A DNA stretch of 64,000 nt from an uncultured Propionibacterium sp. Its GTDB lineage: Bacteria; Actinomycetota; Actinomycetes; Propionibacteriales; Propionibacteriaceae. Shown here piece by piece: positions 34,740 through 43,748 of the stretch (position 1 is its first letter; every line of letters begins with the position of its first letter). The translations under genes and the position numbers were made by a program. The notes under the pieces were generated by a model. The model worked only from the letters and a program-made list of their open reading frames with translations, was not told the DNA's origin and searched no databases. Where the stretch lies: the NCBI GenBank assembly GCA_938036835.1, contig CALHWB010000019.1:1-64000 (forward strand), in the 5' to 3' direction.

Positions 34740-36728
34740 ATGAACACCCCGACCGTGCCGCAGGCCCTGTTTGATCGGTTAGAACCGTTGCTGGCTAGGG
34801 TAGCCAAACCGGTGCAGTACATCGGAGGCGAACTCAACAGCGTGATCAAACAGTGGCGCCAGGTGGCTGTGCATTGGGCACTGCTGTATCCGGACGCCTA
34901 TGAGGTGGGTCAGCCCAATCAGGGCCTGGCGATCCTATACGAGGTGCTGAATCAGACCGATTGGATCCTGGCCGAGCGCAGCTTCGCCGTCTGGCCGGAT
35001 CTGGCCAGACTGATGCGCGACCACGAGGTTCCGGCCTTCACCTGGGAAACCCATCGTCCGCTGCGCGCCTTCGACGTTCTCGGGGTGAGCCTGGCCACCG
35101 AATTGGGTTACACCAACCTGCTGGAGGCAATCGACCTGGCGGGTATCCCGTTGCGGGCGGTTGACCGCGGCGGCGGCGACCCGCTGGTGGTGATCGGCGG
35201 GCACTGCGCGTCCAACCCCGAGCCCGTTGCCGATTTCGTGGATGCGGTGATTCTAGGTGACGGCGAACTGGCGGTGCTGGAGGTCAGCCGGATCGTGCGG
35301 GACTGGCTAACCGCAGGCCGCCCGGGAGGCCGGCTCGGTGTGCTGGCCGCATTCGCCGAAACCGGCATGATCTATGTGCCCCGGTTCTACGATGTCAGCT
35401 ACCGAGCCGACGGTCAGATCGCCAAGATCTCCCCGAACCGGCCCGGGGTGCCCTATCGGATCAGCAAGTGGGTGCTGACCGAACTGGACGACTGGCCGCT
35501 ACCCAGGACTCCGCTCATCCCGCTGGCCGAGACGGTGCACGAGCGCTATTCGGTGGAGATCTTCCGGGGCTGTAGCCGGGGCTGCCGGTTTTGTCAGGCG
35601 GGGATGATCACCCGCCCGGTCAGGGAACGCTCGCTGCCGGTCATCGGCGCCATGGTTGAGCATGGCCTGGAAGCCACCGGGATGGCCGAGGTGGGGTTGC
35701 TCAGCCTGTCCAGTGCAGACCACACGGAGATCGGCGATATCACCCGCCAGCTCGCCGACCGCTATACCGGCACCCATGTGTCGCTTTCCCTGCCCAGCAC
35801 CCGGGTGGATGCCTTCAACATCGACCTGGCCGCCGAGCTAACCCGCAATGGTCGCCGCAGTGGCCTGACCTTCGCTCCCGAGGGCGGCACGGAACGGATA
35901 CGGCGAGTGATCAACAAGAATGTCTCCGCAGACGATCTGATAAGCACGGTGACCGCGGCATTCGGCAATGGCTGGCGGTCGGTGAAACTGTACTTCATGT
36001 GTGGCCTGCCCACCGAGACCGATGCCGATGTGCTCGCGATCGCGGATCTTGCCCATGAAGTGATCCAGACCGGACGCCGGGTGGCGGGCCGGCGCGATAT
36101 CGGCTGCACCATCAGCATCGGGGCCTTCATCCCGAAACCGCATACTCCCTTCCAATGGGTTGGTCAGACCGATCCCGAGACCACCAACCGGCGGTTGCGC
36201 GAACTGAAACAGCGGGTGCGCGACGACAGGCAGTGCGGCCGGGCTATCGGGGTCCGATGGTCGGATGGCCATCCGGGGCTGATCGAGGGGTTATTGGCCC
36301 GCGGTGACCGGCGGGTGGGACGGGTCATTGAGGCCGTCTGGCGGGCCGGCGGCGGCTTCGACGGCTGGCAGGAGCATTTCGATTTCGATCGCTGGGTGCG
36401 CTGCACCGCCGAGGTGCTGGCCCCGCTGGGGGTGGATCTAGCCTGGTACACCACCCGGGAACGTGGCGTTACCGAGGTGCTGCCCTGGGATCATCTTGAC
36501 CTTGGATTGGACCGGAACTGGTTGTGGGAAGACTACCAAGCGGCCCTCAACCAGCAACCGGTGGCGGACTGCCGCTGGGCAGACTGCAACGACTGTGGGG
36601 TCTGCCCCGGATTGGGGGTTGACATCGAGATCGGACCGTCCGGTGGCCGGCTGTTGCCGCTCGGGGTAGTCCACCATCGGCTGGCCACCGCTACCCAGTC
36701 GATCGAAGGCGTGGGGTCAACCGGCTGA
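34740..36728 (+). CDS. B12-binding-type radical SAM protein (TIGR03960-like)
   Basis: 662 residues. Radical SAM cluster motif C278-x3-C282-x2-C285 in FRGCSRGCRFCQAG. The N-terminal third has the cobalamin-binding-like Rossmann region (VIGGHCASNPEPVADFVD). C-terminal cysteines occur in CRWADCNDCGVCPGLG. In actinobacteria this family usually precedes a DUF2344/TIGR03936 partner and RNase E; here neither follows. The exact reaction is unknown. ATG at 34740 was preferred because TAGCAT (34725-34730) is 9 nt upstream; a GTG at 34731 abuts the box. Its last 12 nt overlap the convergent MFS gene. Confidence 0.88.
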   Translation: MNTPTVPQALFDRLEPLLARVAKPVQYIGGELNSVIKQWRQVAVHWALLYPDAYEVGQPNQGLAILYEVLNQTDWILAERSFAVWPDLARLMRDHEVPAFTWETHRPLRAFDVLGVSLATELGYTNLLEAIDLAGIPLRAVDRGGGDPLVVIGGHCASNPEPVADFVDAVILGDGELAVLEVSRIVRDWLTAGRPGGRLGVLAAFAETGMIYVPRFYDVSYRADGQIAKISPNRPGVPYRISKWVLTELDDWPLPRTPLIPLAETVHERYSVEIFRGCSRGCRFCQAGMITRPVRERSLPVIGAMVEHGLEATGMAEVGLLSLSSADHTEIGDITRQLADRYTGTHVSLSLPSTRVDAFNIDLAAELTRNGRRSGLTFAPEGGTERIRRVINKNVSADDLISTVTAAFGNGWRSVKLYFMCGLPTETDADVLAIADLAHEVIQTGRRVAGRRDIGCTISIGAFIPKPHTPFQWVGQTDPETTNRRLRELKQRVRDDRQCGRAIGVRWSDGHPGLIEGLLARGDRRVGRVIEAVWRAGGGFDGWQEHFDFDRWVRCTAEVLAPLGVDLAWYTTRERGVTEVLPWDHLDLGLDRNWLWEDYQAALNQQPVADCRWADCNDCGVCPGLGVDIEIGPSGGRLLPLGVVHHRLATATQSIEGVGSTG

Positions 36729-37913
36729 GATACCCAATTCGTCTTCCAGCGCACGCGAGCGAATCGCCGCCACCGCGCACACCAGTAGTGGAAGGAACAG
36801 CCCAAACTGGATCCACAGGGGTCCCAGATAGTTGCCCGTGGCGTCTTTGACGGCGCCGAACAGGAAGGGGCCGAACGAGGCCAGCACATAGCCGGCGCTC
36901 TGGGCGAAGCTGGACAGGGCGGCCGTGCCGGCCGGGGTACGGGTGCGCATGCCCAGGAGCACCAGGATCATCGGGAAGCAGGAGCCGGCGACTGCCAGCA
37001 GGCAGGGCCATAGCCATGGCAGCGTTCGCGGATCGACGATTAGGCCCAGATAGCCGAGCAATCCACTACCGGTCATTGCAAAGACCAGCCACACCGGATT
37101 TCGCAGCCGGGTGGTGAGGCTCGGGATCACGAAGGACAACGGAACCCCGACCGCGGCGACGATCCCCAGGTAGGTGCCCGCGGCGACGGCGGAGAAGCCG
37201 GCGTCCTGGTAGATGCTGGGCAGCCAACCGAACTGTCCATAGGCTTGGGCGGACTGCATGCCAAAGAAGACAGCCATCATCCAGCCGAGCCTGGTACCGG
37301 CGACCTGGCGCAGCGTGATCGCCCGGCGACGGCCATTCGCAGTACGTTCGGAGAAGCGCACGGTAGCCCAGATCAGCAGGGGTAGGGCAGCCGCCATGGT
37401 GATCGCCCACACCCAGAAGGCATTGCGCCAGCCGGTCAGTCTAATGCCCAGAGGAGCGGTGCACAGGCTGGCCAGCGTCAACCCCACCGACTGCGCGGTG
37501 ACGTAGAGTGCCGTAACCAGGCCGTTCCGAGTAGGGAAATGGCGTTTCACCAAGGGTGGCAACAAAACATTGATGACACCAATGCCTGCCAGGGCGGCGA
37601 TGGTGGCCGCCATGAAGCTAACCGTTCCGGCGCTGAGGACGCGAGCAGCCTGCCCGGCCACGTTGGCCACCAGCGCTACCAGGATCGCATGCTGGACACC
37701 GATGCGTTGGGCCAATCCGGGCCCCAGCAGACCGAAGACCGCAAAACACAGTGTGGGTAGGGAGGTGAGCAGCCCGGCCACGGTATCGGACATGCCCAGA
37801 TCGGCGCGGATCAGGGGCAGCACGGGGCCAACCGCCACAGCGATGGTCCGCAGATTGAAGGCCACCATGGCGATGGCCAGACCGAGCAGCAGACTGGCTC
37901 GACTGTTGCGCAT
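36717..37913 (-). CDS. MFS transporter, CynX/NimT-like
   Basis: 398 residues with about twelve membrane helices. The CynX/NimT (cyanate permease-like) N-terminus is clear: LGLAIAMVAFNLRTIAVAVGPVLPLIRADLGMSDTVAGLLTSLPTLCFAVFGLLGPGLAQRIG. The start is the ATG before RNSRASLL with AAGGGC 6 nt upstream; an ATG nine codons earlier (37940) is possible. Substrate is unknown; family members move nitroimidazoles, cyanate or small organic acids. Its 3' end overlaps the radical SAM gene. Confidence 0.85.
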   Translation of the reverse strand: MRNSRASLLLGLAIAMVAFNLRTIAVAVGPVLPLIRADLGMSDTVAGLLTSLPTLCFAVFGLLGPGLAQRIGVQHAILVALVANVAGQAARVLSAGTVSFMAATIAALAGIGVINVLLPPLVKRHFPTRNGLVTALYVTAQSVGLTLASLCTAPLGIRLTGWRNAFWVWAITMAAALPLLIWATVRFSERTANGRRRAITLRQVAGTRLGWMMAVFFGMQSAQAYGQFGWLPSIYQDAGFSAVAAGTYLGIVAAVGVPLSFVIPSLTTRLRNPVWLVFAMTGSGLLGYLGLIVDPRTLPWLWPCLLAVAGSCFPMILVLLGMRTRTPAGTAALSSFAQSAGYVLASFGPFLFGAVKDATGNYLGPLWIQFGLFLPLLVCAVAAIRSRALEDELGISAG

Positions 37914-38073
37914 GGTGCCCTTCAAGGTGTGGATGCCCATCTCAGCCTACGTCAGGCGATGGCTCTCGAGTCGGATCGCGAAACGGATCGGTAGCCCGGC
38001 ATGCCGGTCGTGGTTTGTGCCCGGATGGGGCCGGTTGGATCGGGTTTGGCGACCGGGGCGTTACCGCGCGACA

Positions 38074-39684
38074 ATGGCGTCCGATATGTTGCAGGCCAGT
38101 GATCTTGAGGTTCGCGCTGGGGCGCGGCTGTTGCTGTCTACCACCACCTTTCGAGTGAACCCCGGCGACACGATCGGGCTGGTCGGGCGCAACGGCGCCG
38201 GCAAGACAACCATGATGCGCATCCTGGCTGGCGAGGCCCTGCCAGCCGCCGGCCAGGTAACCCGCAGCGGCCAGATCGGCTATCTGCCGCAGGACCCCGG
38301 GGAACCCGATCCTGCGCAACTGGCACGGGACCGGATCCTTTCGGTCCGGGGCCTGACCGACATCCTGGCCCGGTTGCGCCGCCACGAGCAGGCCATGGGC
38401 CAGACCGTGGGCGAGGAACAGGCTCGTGCGATGGCGTCCTATGCCCGGGCCGAGGCGGAATTGCTGGCTGCAGGCGGGTACGGCGTCGAAGCCGAGGCTG
38501 CCCGGATCGCGGCGAACCTGGACTTGCCGGACCGGGTGCTCGATCAACCGTTGCGGGAACTCTCGGGTGGCCAGCGCCGCCGGATCGAGTTGGCCAGGAT
38601 CCTGTTCAGCCAGGCCGACACCCTGCTGCTGGATGAACCCACCAATCACCTGGATGCCGACTCGGTCGTCTGGCTGCGTGACTTCCTCAAAACCTATCCG
38701 GGCGGGGTGATGATGATCAGCCACGACACCGGATTGCTGGCCCAAACCGTAACCAAGGTGTTCCATCTGGACGCCAACCGCACCGCTCTGGATCAATACT
38801 CGATGGGCTGGCAAGCCTACCTGGCCCAACGTGAAACCGATGAAAAACGCCGGCGACGCGAACGACACAATGCCGAACGCAAGGCGGCACAGTTGCTGGG
38901 TCAGGCGGAGAGGCTTGGCGCCAAGGCAACTAAGGCCACCGCCGCCCAGAACATGGCCCGGCGCGCGGCGAAACTGCTTGCCGAAACCGAGGGACAGCGG
39001 GTAGCCGATCGGGTGGCCAAGATCACCTTCCCTACGCCGGCGCCTTGTGGACGGATTCCGTTGCTGGCCAGCGAACTGTCGAAGAGCTACGGTTCCCTGG
39101 AGGTGTTCACCGGGGTCGATTTGGCGATCGATCGGGGTTCCCGGGTGGTCGTACTGGGGCTCAATGGTGCCGGCAAGACCACCCTGTTGCGATTGCTGAG
39201 CGGCGTGGAGGAACCTTCACATGGCGAGGTGGTTCCCGGCCATGGTCTCAAGATTGGCTACTTCGCTCAGGAACATGACCTATTGGACCCCGACCAGACC
39301 GTTTTGGAGAACATGCTTTCGGCGGCCCCCGAGCTGAATGAGACAGAGGCGCGCCGGGTTCTGGGTGGCTTCCTGTTCGGTGGGGATGACGGTCACAAGC
39401 CGGCCCGGGTGTTGTCCGGTGGGGAGAAGACCCGGCTTGCCCTGGCCACTCTGGTCGTCTCGGCGGCCAACGTGTTGCTCTTGGACGAGCCCACCAACAA
39501 TCTTGATCCCGCCTCCAGGGCCGAGGTGCTATCGGCTATTCAGCGTTATCGGGGCGCTATCGTCCTGGTTACCCATGATGAAGGCGCCGTCGAGGCACTG
39601 GCACCGGATCGGGTGATTGTGCTGCCCGACGGTGTGGAGGATCTGTGGAGTGCGGATTATGTAGATCTGGTCGCCCTGGCGTGA
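38074..39684 (+). CDS. ABC-F family ATPase
   Basis: 536 residues, two ATPase domains without membrane segments. Walker A GRNGAGKTT and GLNGAGKTT; signatures LSGGQRRR and LSGGEKTR; Walker B LLLDEPTNHLD and LLLDEPTNNLD. The inter-domain linker (about 245-320) is highly charged and helical (EKRRRRERHNAERKAAQLL), as in ribosome-acting ABC-F proteins. The subtype is the widespread actinobacterial housekeeping one, not clearly an antibiotic-resistance ABC-F. ATG at 38086 is an alternative start. Divergent from the MFS gene. Confidence 0.93.
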   Translation: MASDMLQASDLEVRAGARLLLSTTTFRVNPGDTIGLVGRNGAGKTTMMRILAGEALPAAGQVTRSGQIGYLPQDPGEPDPAQLARDRILSVRGLTDILARLRRHEQAMGQTVGEEQARAMASYARAEAELLAAGGYGVEAEAARIAANLDLPDRVLDQPLRELSGGQRRRIELARILFSQADTLLLDEPTNHLDADSVVWLRDFLKTYPGGVMMISHDTGLLAQTVTKVFHLDANRTALDQYSMGWQAYLAQRETDEKRRRRERHNAERKAAQLLGQAERLGAKATKATAAQNMARRAAKLLAETEGQRVADRVAKITFPTPAPCGRIPLLASELSKSYGSLEVFTGVDLAIDRGSRVVVLGLNGAGKTTLLRLLSGVEEPSHGEVVPGHGLKIGYFAQEHDLLDPDQTVLENMLSAAPELNETEARRVLGGFLFGGDDGHKPARVLSGGEKTRLALATLVVSAANVLLLDEPTNNLDPASRAEVLSAIQRYRGAIVLVTHDEGAVEALAPDRVIVLPDGVEDLWSADYVDLVALA

Positions 39685-39704
39685 TTTCCTCTCATTGGGG
39701 GAGA

Positions 39705-39720
39705 CCGCATTTATAAGCGG
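39705..39720 (+). other. Short AT-centred palindrome after the ABC-F gene
   Basis: CCGCATTTATAAGCGG: four-base GC arms (39705-39708 and 39717-39720) flank an AT-rich centre, 21 nt after the ABC-F stop. It could be a weak terminator or an operator for the small HTH gene 120 nt downstream. The centre is unusually AT-rich for this genome. Confidence 0.35.
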
Positions 39721-39840
39721 CATTGACCAGCGCAAAGAATCTTCGGTTAGCTCGTTCACCCTAACAAGATCGAACTGTCACCAAGGGATGGGAAGTGGGG
39801 ATATTGTCAGAGTCATCCTGCTGAGGGGAAGGGAGTTGAC

Positions 39841-40245
39841 ATGGCTCAGCTCAGCAAGGGCAAGAGGATCAGCGGCGATCTTCGGACTGAGGTCTGCGAC
39901 AATTTCGTGCAACGCTATCGGGCTGGGGAGTCCATCCGCGCCATCGCGAGTGATTCGGGCCGATCCTATGGTTTTGTGCAGGGTTTGCTGAAACAGGCCG
40001 GGGTGGAGTTCCGCAGCCGGGGCGGTGCCCGGGTACGGGCTGGCACGGTTGCGGGACCCGCCGCTGCCCAGAACGATGGGCCCGTAGGCGATGGCGGTGT
40101 CCCGGGTGACGGCAGTGCCCCGGATGCTCAACCCGGGCTAGCGTTAGCCGCCGATCGCACCGACAAACCGGACAAGAAGGACCGAACCGTCAAGGACAAG
40201 AAGCCAAAGAAGGACAAGAAGGGTAAGAAGGGCGGGAAGGACTGA
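39841..40245 (+). CDS. Small helix-turn-helix protein with Lys-rich tail
   Basis: 134 residues, AGGGAG upstream. N-terminal ~60 residues hold a resolvase-like HTH (YRAGESIRAIASDSGRSYGFVQGLLKQAGVEFRSRGGA), matching a small conserved actinobacterial family often found next to the ABC-F gene, as here. A Gly/Pro/Ala linker and a tail of alternating Lys/Asp (KDKKPKKDKKGKKGGKD) follow, which probably binds DNA nonspecifically like histone-H1-like tails. The role in the cell is unknown. Confidence 0.8.
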   Translation: MAQLSKGKRISGDLRTEVCDNFVQRYRAGESIRAIASDSGRSYGFVQGLLKQAGVEFRSRGGARVRAGTVAGPAAAQNDGPVGDGGVPGDGSAPDAQPGLALAADRTDKPDKKDRTVKDKKPKKDKKGKKGGKD

Positions 40246-40413
40246 TCCGGTAGTTCAAACCGGCCGGGCCGGCTGGTATTGGCTCAGCATCGCCGAGACC
40301 GGCACCTCCTGCGTCCCGGAGGGCTGGGCGTACCCGGGATGGAAGGCATTTGGCCCCATGGCTATCAGGCCCGATAGGGTCGCCTGATCGGAAGTCGCTG
40401 GCGGCCTCGCCGG

Positions 40414-41172
40414 TCACAGGGCTCGTCCGAACCCGCCATCCACCGGGATCAGACAGCCGGTCAAATAGCTGGCGGCATCCGAAAGCAAGAAGGCCGCCAG
40501 CCGGCCGAACTCATCGGGAAGCCCATAGCGGCGCAATGGTATGGTGGCCTCCGCGGCGGCCCGGTAGGCCTGTGGATCGGTTCGGGTGGCATCCAGTTCG
40601 ATGAGACGTCGGGTGGCAATGAAACCCGGTAGCAGCCCGAAAACCCGTCCGCCGGCCGGGCCGATCTCATCGGCGAGCTGTTTGACCAGCATGGCGAGTC
40701 CGGGACGCAACCCATTGCTGATGGCCATCCGAGGCAACGGGCTGCGGGCCGAACTCGACAGCACCAGTCCGAGCCGGGCTGCCGGGTTGACCGCTAGGAC
40801 ACCGCGGATGACGCGCAGCGCGGCAAGGAAGACCGACTCGAAACCGGCACGCCACTGCCGGTCGGTCAGTTCGAGCGTCTGCCCGGGCGGCGGCCCACCG
40901 ACACTGATCAGGGCACCATCCAGCCTACCGAATGCCCGCTGGGCCGCCCGCACGGCTCGGTCGGCAGTATCCGGGTCGGCGAGGTCGGCCGACAGTCCGT
41001 ACGCCCGCCGGTCATCGCCCAGCGATTCCACGGCGGACTGCAACCGATCCGGCCGGCGGGCCACCAGCAGCACCCCGGCGCCCTCGGCCACCAGCGCCCG
41101 GGCGGTGGCATACCCCAATCCCTCGCTGGCCGCGGTGACCAGAAAGGCGCTGCCGGCCAATCCGAGATCCAT
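40414..41172 (-). CDS. Atypical short-chain dehydrogenase/reductase
   Basis: 252 residues, Rossmann fold. Cofactor loop TAASEGLGYATA (TGxxxGxG variant) and VDGGFGRAL at the C-terminus. The catalytic stretch reads SSSARSPLPRMAISNGLRPGLAMLVKQLADE, where the canonical Tyr of YxxxK is replaced (ISNG at that place). This subfamily occurs in actinomycetes, and its catalytic mechanism is unclear. Start chosen is ATG before DLGLAGSAF; nineteen more upstream codons were not considered part of the gene. Divergent from fabG. Confidence 0.82.
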   Translation of the reverse strand: MDLGLAGSAFLVTAASEGLGYATARALVAEGAGVLLVARRPDRLQSAVESLGDDRRAYGLSADLADPDTADRAVRAAQRAFGRLDGALISVGGPPPGQTLELTDRQWRAGFESVFLAALRVIRGVLAVNPAARLGLVLSSSARSPLPRMAISNGLRPGLAMLVKQLADEIGPAGGRVFGLLPGFIATRRLIELDATRTDPQAYRAAAEATIPLRRYGLPDEFGRLAAFLLSDAASYLTGCLIPVDGGFGRAL

Positions 41173-41298
41173 GGCCCAATTCTCGCGCAACCGGTCGGGG
41201 CGCCGCAGGCAACCCAGGCCGAACCCCACAACCGGAGCCAGCAGAATTTGTGCCCCGGGCCGGGGACCCCCAGCCGCATCGGCGGGTATCTTCGAGGA

Positions 41299-42027
41299 GT
41301 GAACCGATCCACCAATACTGCAACGGGCCGCGTGGCCGTGATCACCGGAGCTAGCCGGGGCATAGGTGCCGCGATCGCCGAAACCCTGCGGGACGCCGGA
41401 TACCGGGTCGTCAGCCTCGACATCAACGACCAGGCCCCCGAAGGGGTGCTGGGCATCGCCTGCGATATCACCGATGGCGCGGCCGTGGATGCCGCCTTCG
41501 GTCAGGTGGAGTCCCGGCTCGGCCCGGTCGAGGTGCTCGTGGCCAATGCCGGTATCACCCGCGACACCTTGCTGCTGCGGATGAGCGATGAAGACTGGGA
41601 TAAGGTGATCGATGTCAACCTGAGTGGGGTTTTCCGGGTCGTGAGACGTGCCACTCGGGCCATGATGAGGCAGCGGTTTGGGCGTATCGTGGCCACCAGT
41701 TCGGTGGTCGGGCTATTGGGTTCGGCCGGTCAGGTCAACTATGCGGCGTCCAAGTCCGGGTTGATCGGCATGGCACGCAGCGTATCTCGGGAACTGGGCA
41801 GCCGAGGCATCACATTCAACGTCGTGGCTCCCGGGTTCATTCAGACCGCGATGACCGAGGTGCTGGATGAGGCCACCCAGAAGTCCTATGCGGAGCGGAT
41901 ACCGGTAGGCCGGATGGGTACGATCGCCGATGTGGCCTATGCCGTCCGGTTCCTGGTATCAGATGAGGCGGGCTACATCACCGGGGCCGTGATCCCGGTG
42001 GATGGCGGTCTGGGAATGGGGCATTGA
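41299..42027 (+). CDS. fabG: 3-oxoacyl-ACP reductase (MabA/FabG)
   Basis: 242 residues, Rossmann SDR. TGASRGIG cofactor loop, NAG, catalytic Ser in ATSSVVG, Tyr148 and Lys152 in NYAASKSGL, and a terminal VDGGLGMGH. Reduces beta-ketoacyl-ACP with NADPH in fatty-acid elongation. GTG start with TATCTT (41287-41292) 6 nt upstream plus a GAGGA, so leaderless or leadered. Followed after one base by the InhA-like gene, the mabA-inhA order of mycobacteria. Confidence 0.94.
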   Translation: MNRSTNTATGRVAVITGASRGIGAAIAETLRDAGYRVVSLDINDQAPEGVLGIACDITDGAAVDAAFGQVESRLGPVEVLVANAGITRDTLLLRMSDEDWDKVIDVNLSGVFRVVRRATRAMMRQRFGRIVATSSVVGLLGSAGQVNYAASKSGLIGMARSVSRELGSRGITFNVVAPGFIQTAMTEVLDEATQKSYAERIPVGRMGTIADVAYAVRFLVSDEAGYITGAVIPVDGGLGMGH

Positions 42028-42028
42028 C

Positions 42029-42802
42029 ATGGGGATCCTGGCGGGCAAGAGATTGCTGATCACCGGGGTGACGTTGAACACCTCGATTGCCTACGCGGTG
42101 GCCCAGATCGCCCAGGCCGAGGGGGCCGAGATCGTGGTGTCCAATTTCGGCCGGGGCATGAGCCTGACCCGGCGGGTGGTACACAAGCTCGATCCCGTGC
42201 CCGAGGTGCTGGAGCTCAATGTCACCGACGCCGGGCAACTGGCCGCCCTGCCCGGTCAGCTACGTGATCGCGGTTTCGATCGCCTGGACGGTTTGGTGCA
42301 TTCGATTGCCTACGCCAACCCGGAGCGGGCGCTGGGCGGAGCCTTCCTACAGACGCAATGGGCCGATGTTTCCGTGGCGATGCACACCTCGGCCTATTCT
42401 CTACAATCGCTGACGATGGCGGTGCGTGAGCTGCTCGGCGCCGGTTCGTCGGTGGTGGGCCTGACCTTCGATGCGACGGTGAGCTGGCCCACCTATGACT
42501 GGATGGGGGTCGCCAAGGCCGCCCTGGAATCGACCAGCCGTTACCTGGCTCGCTACCTTGGCCCGGACGGCATTCGATGCAACCTGGTGGCGGCCGGCCC
42601 CGTCGATACCATCGCCAAGAAGGCCATTCCGGGGGCGTCCTCGTTCAATGAGGTGTGGCAGCAGCGCGCACCTCTTGGCTGGGACGCCACCGATGCCACG
42701 CCGGTCGCCAAGGCCGTGGTGGCCTTGCTCAGCGATTGGTTCCCTGCCACCACCGGAACCATGGTGCATGTAGACGGGGGATTGCATTCCACGGGTGCCT
42801 GA
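42029..42802 (+). CDS. fabI: Enoyl-ACP reductase, InhA-like
   Basis: 257 residues. Reduces trans-2-enoyl-ACP with NADH, the last step of elongation. MGILAGKRLLITGVTLNTSIAYAVAQIAQ matches the InhA/FabI N-terminus; catalytic Tyr156 and Lys163 are spaced Y-x6-K (YDWMGVAK), the FabI spacing. VHSIAYAN and LVAAGPVDTIAKKAI (substrate loop) agree, and the C-terminal WDATDATPVAKAVVALLSDWFPATTG is typical of the mycobacterial branch. Operon with fabG. Probable target class of isoniazid-type and triclosan inhibitors, judged by family only. Confidence 0.94.
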   Translation: MGILAGKRLLITGVTLNTSIAYAVAQIAQAEGAEIVVSNFGRGMSLTRRVVHKLDPVPEVLELNVTDAGQLAALPGQLRDRGFDRLDGLVHSIAYANPERALGGAFLQTQWADVSVAMHTSAYSLQSLTMAVRELLGAGSSVVGLTFDATVSWPTYDWMGVAKAALESTSRYLARYLGPDGIRCNLVAAGPVDTIAKKAIPGASSFNEVWQQRAPLGWDATDATPVAKAVVALLSDWFPATTGTMVHVDGGLHSTGA

Positions 42803-42932
42803 GGACCGCCTTGGCCAGTCAGCGGCCGATGGGCAGCGCCGGTCGCACCCCATCCGCCCGGTGCGCGATCTGTCCGCCGACCTTCAGGGTGCCCGGCTGC
42901 GGGCGATATCGCCTGCCGGTATCGTCGAGGCC

Positions 42933-43748
42933 ATGGTTGCAGTAGCCGAATTGGCCTCAGTCAGCGTGCGCCGGGGTACCAAGTACCTGCTCGACGCCGT
43001 CGACCTGCGTATCGAAGAGGGCCAGCATTGGGCGCTCATCGGGCCCAACGGGGCCGGCAAGACCACCCTGTTGCAGTTGCTGGCCACCCAACTGCATCCC
43101 ACCCAAGGTGTCGTCCAGGTGCTGGGGGAATACCTCGGGGCGGTCGATGTCTTCGAACTGCGGCCACGCATCGGGGTCGCCTCTCCGCTTATCGGTAACC
43201 GGATCCCAGGCCACGAACTGGTCGACGACGTGATCGTGTCGGCCTCTCATGGGGTGTTGGGGCGCTGGCGTGAGGAGTACGACGAACTCGATCACGCCCG
43301 GGCCGGTTCGCTGATGCGACTGTTGCGGGTTGAGCATCTTTCGGGCCGCACCTTCGGCACCCTCAGCGATGGGGAACGCAAGCGAGTCGAGATCGCCCGG
43401 GCTCTGATGACCGATCCGGAACTGCTGCTGCTCGACGAACCCGGTGCGGGGTTGGACCTGGCGGGGCGCGAGATTCTCATCCAAACCTTGACCGAGCTGT
43501 GCGCCTACCCATTGGCTCCGGTCATGGTGTTGGTCACCCACCATGTCGAGGAGATCCCGCCCGGCATAACGCACGTGCTGTTGCTGGCCGACGGCAAGGT
43601 GACTGCCGCCGGACCGATCGCCGAAACCCTCACCGACCAGCGGTTAACCGCCACCTTCGGGCTACCGTTGGCGGTACAGTGCACGGCCGGGCGATGGCAG
43701 GCGCGGGCCGCACGCCCCCAACCGGTGGCTCAACCCTCCGCGGGTTGA
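42933..43748 (+). CDS. ABC transporter ATP-binding protein, single-domain
   Basis: 271 residues. Walker A GPNGAGKTT, signature LSDGERKRVEIARAL (Ser-Asp-Gly in place of LSGGQ), Walker B LLLLDEP and H-loop VTHHVEEI. The wording ASHGVLGRWREEY and RTFGTLSDGE resembles the ModF/YlmA-like soluble ATPases rather than classical importers. No permease is adjacent, so the partner is unknown. ATG with TATCGT (42920-42925) 7 nt upstream. The 3' end overlaps the convergent transporter by 19 nt. Confidence 0.87.
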   Translation: MVAVAELASVSVRRGTKYLLDAVDLRIEEGQHWALIGPNGAGKTTLLQLLATQLHPTQGVVQVLGEYLGAVDVFELRPRIGVASPLIGNRIPGHELVDDVIVSASHGVLGRWREEYDELDHARAGSLMRLLRVEHLSGRTFGTLSDGERKRVEIARALMTDPELLLLDEPGAGLDLAGREILIQTLTELCAYPLAPVMVLVTHHVEEIPPGITHVLLLADGKVTAAGPIAETLTDQRLTATFGLPLAVQCTAGRWQARAARPQPVAQPSAG

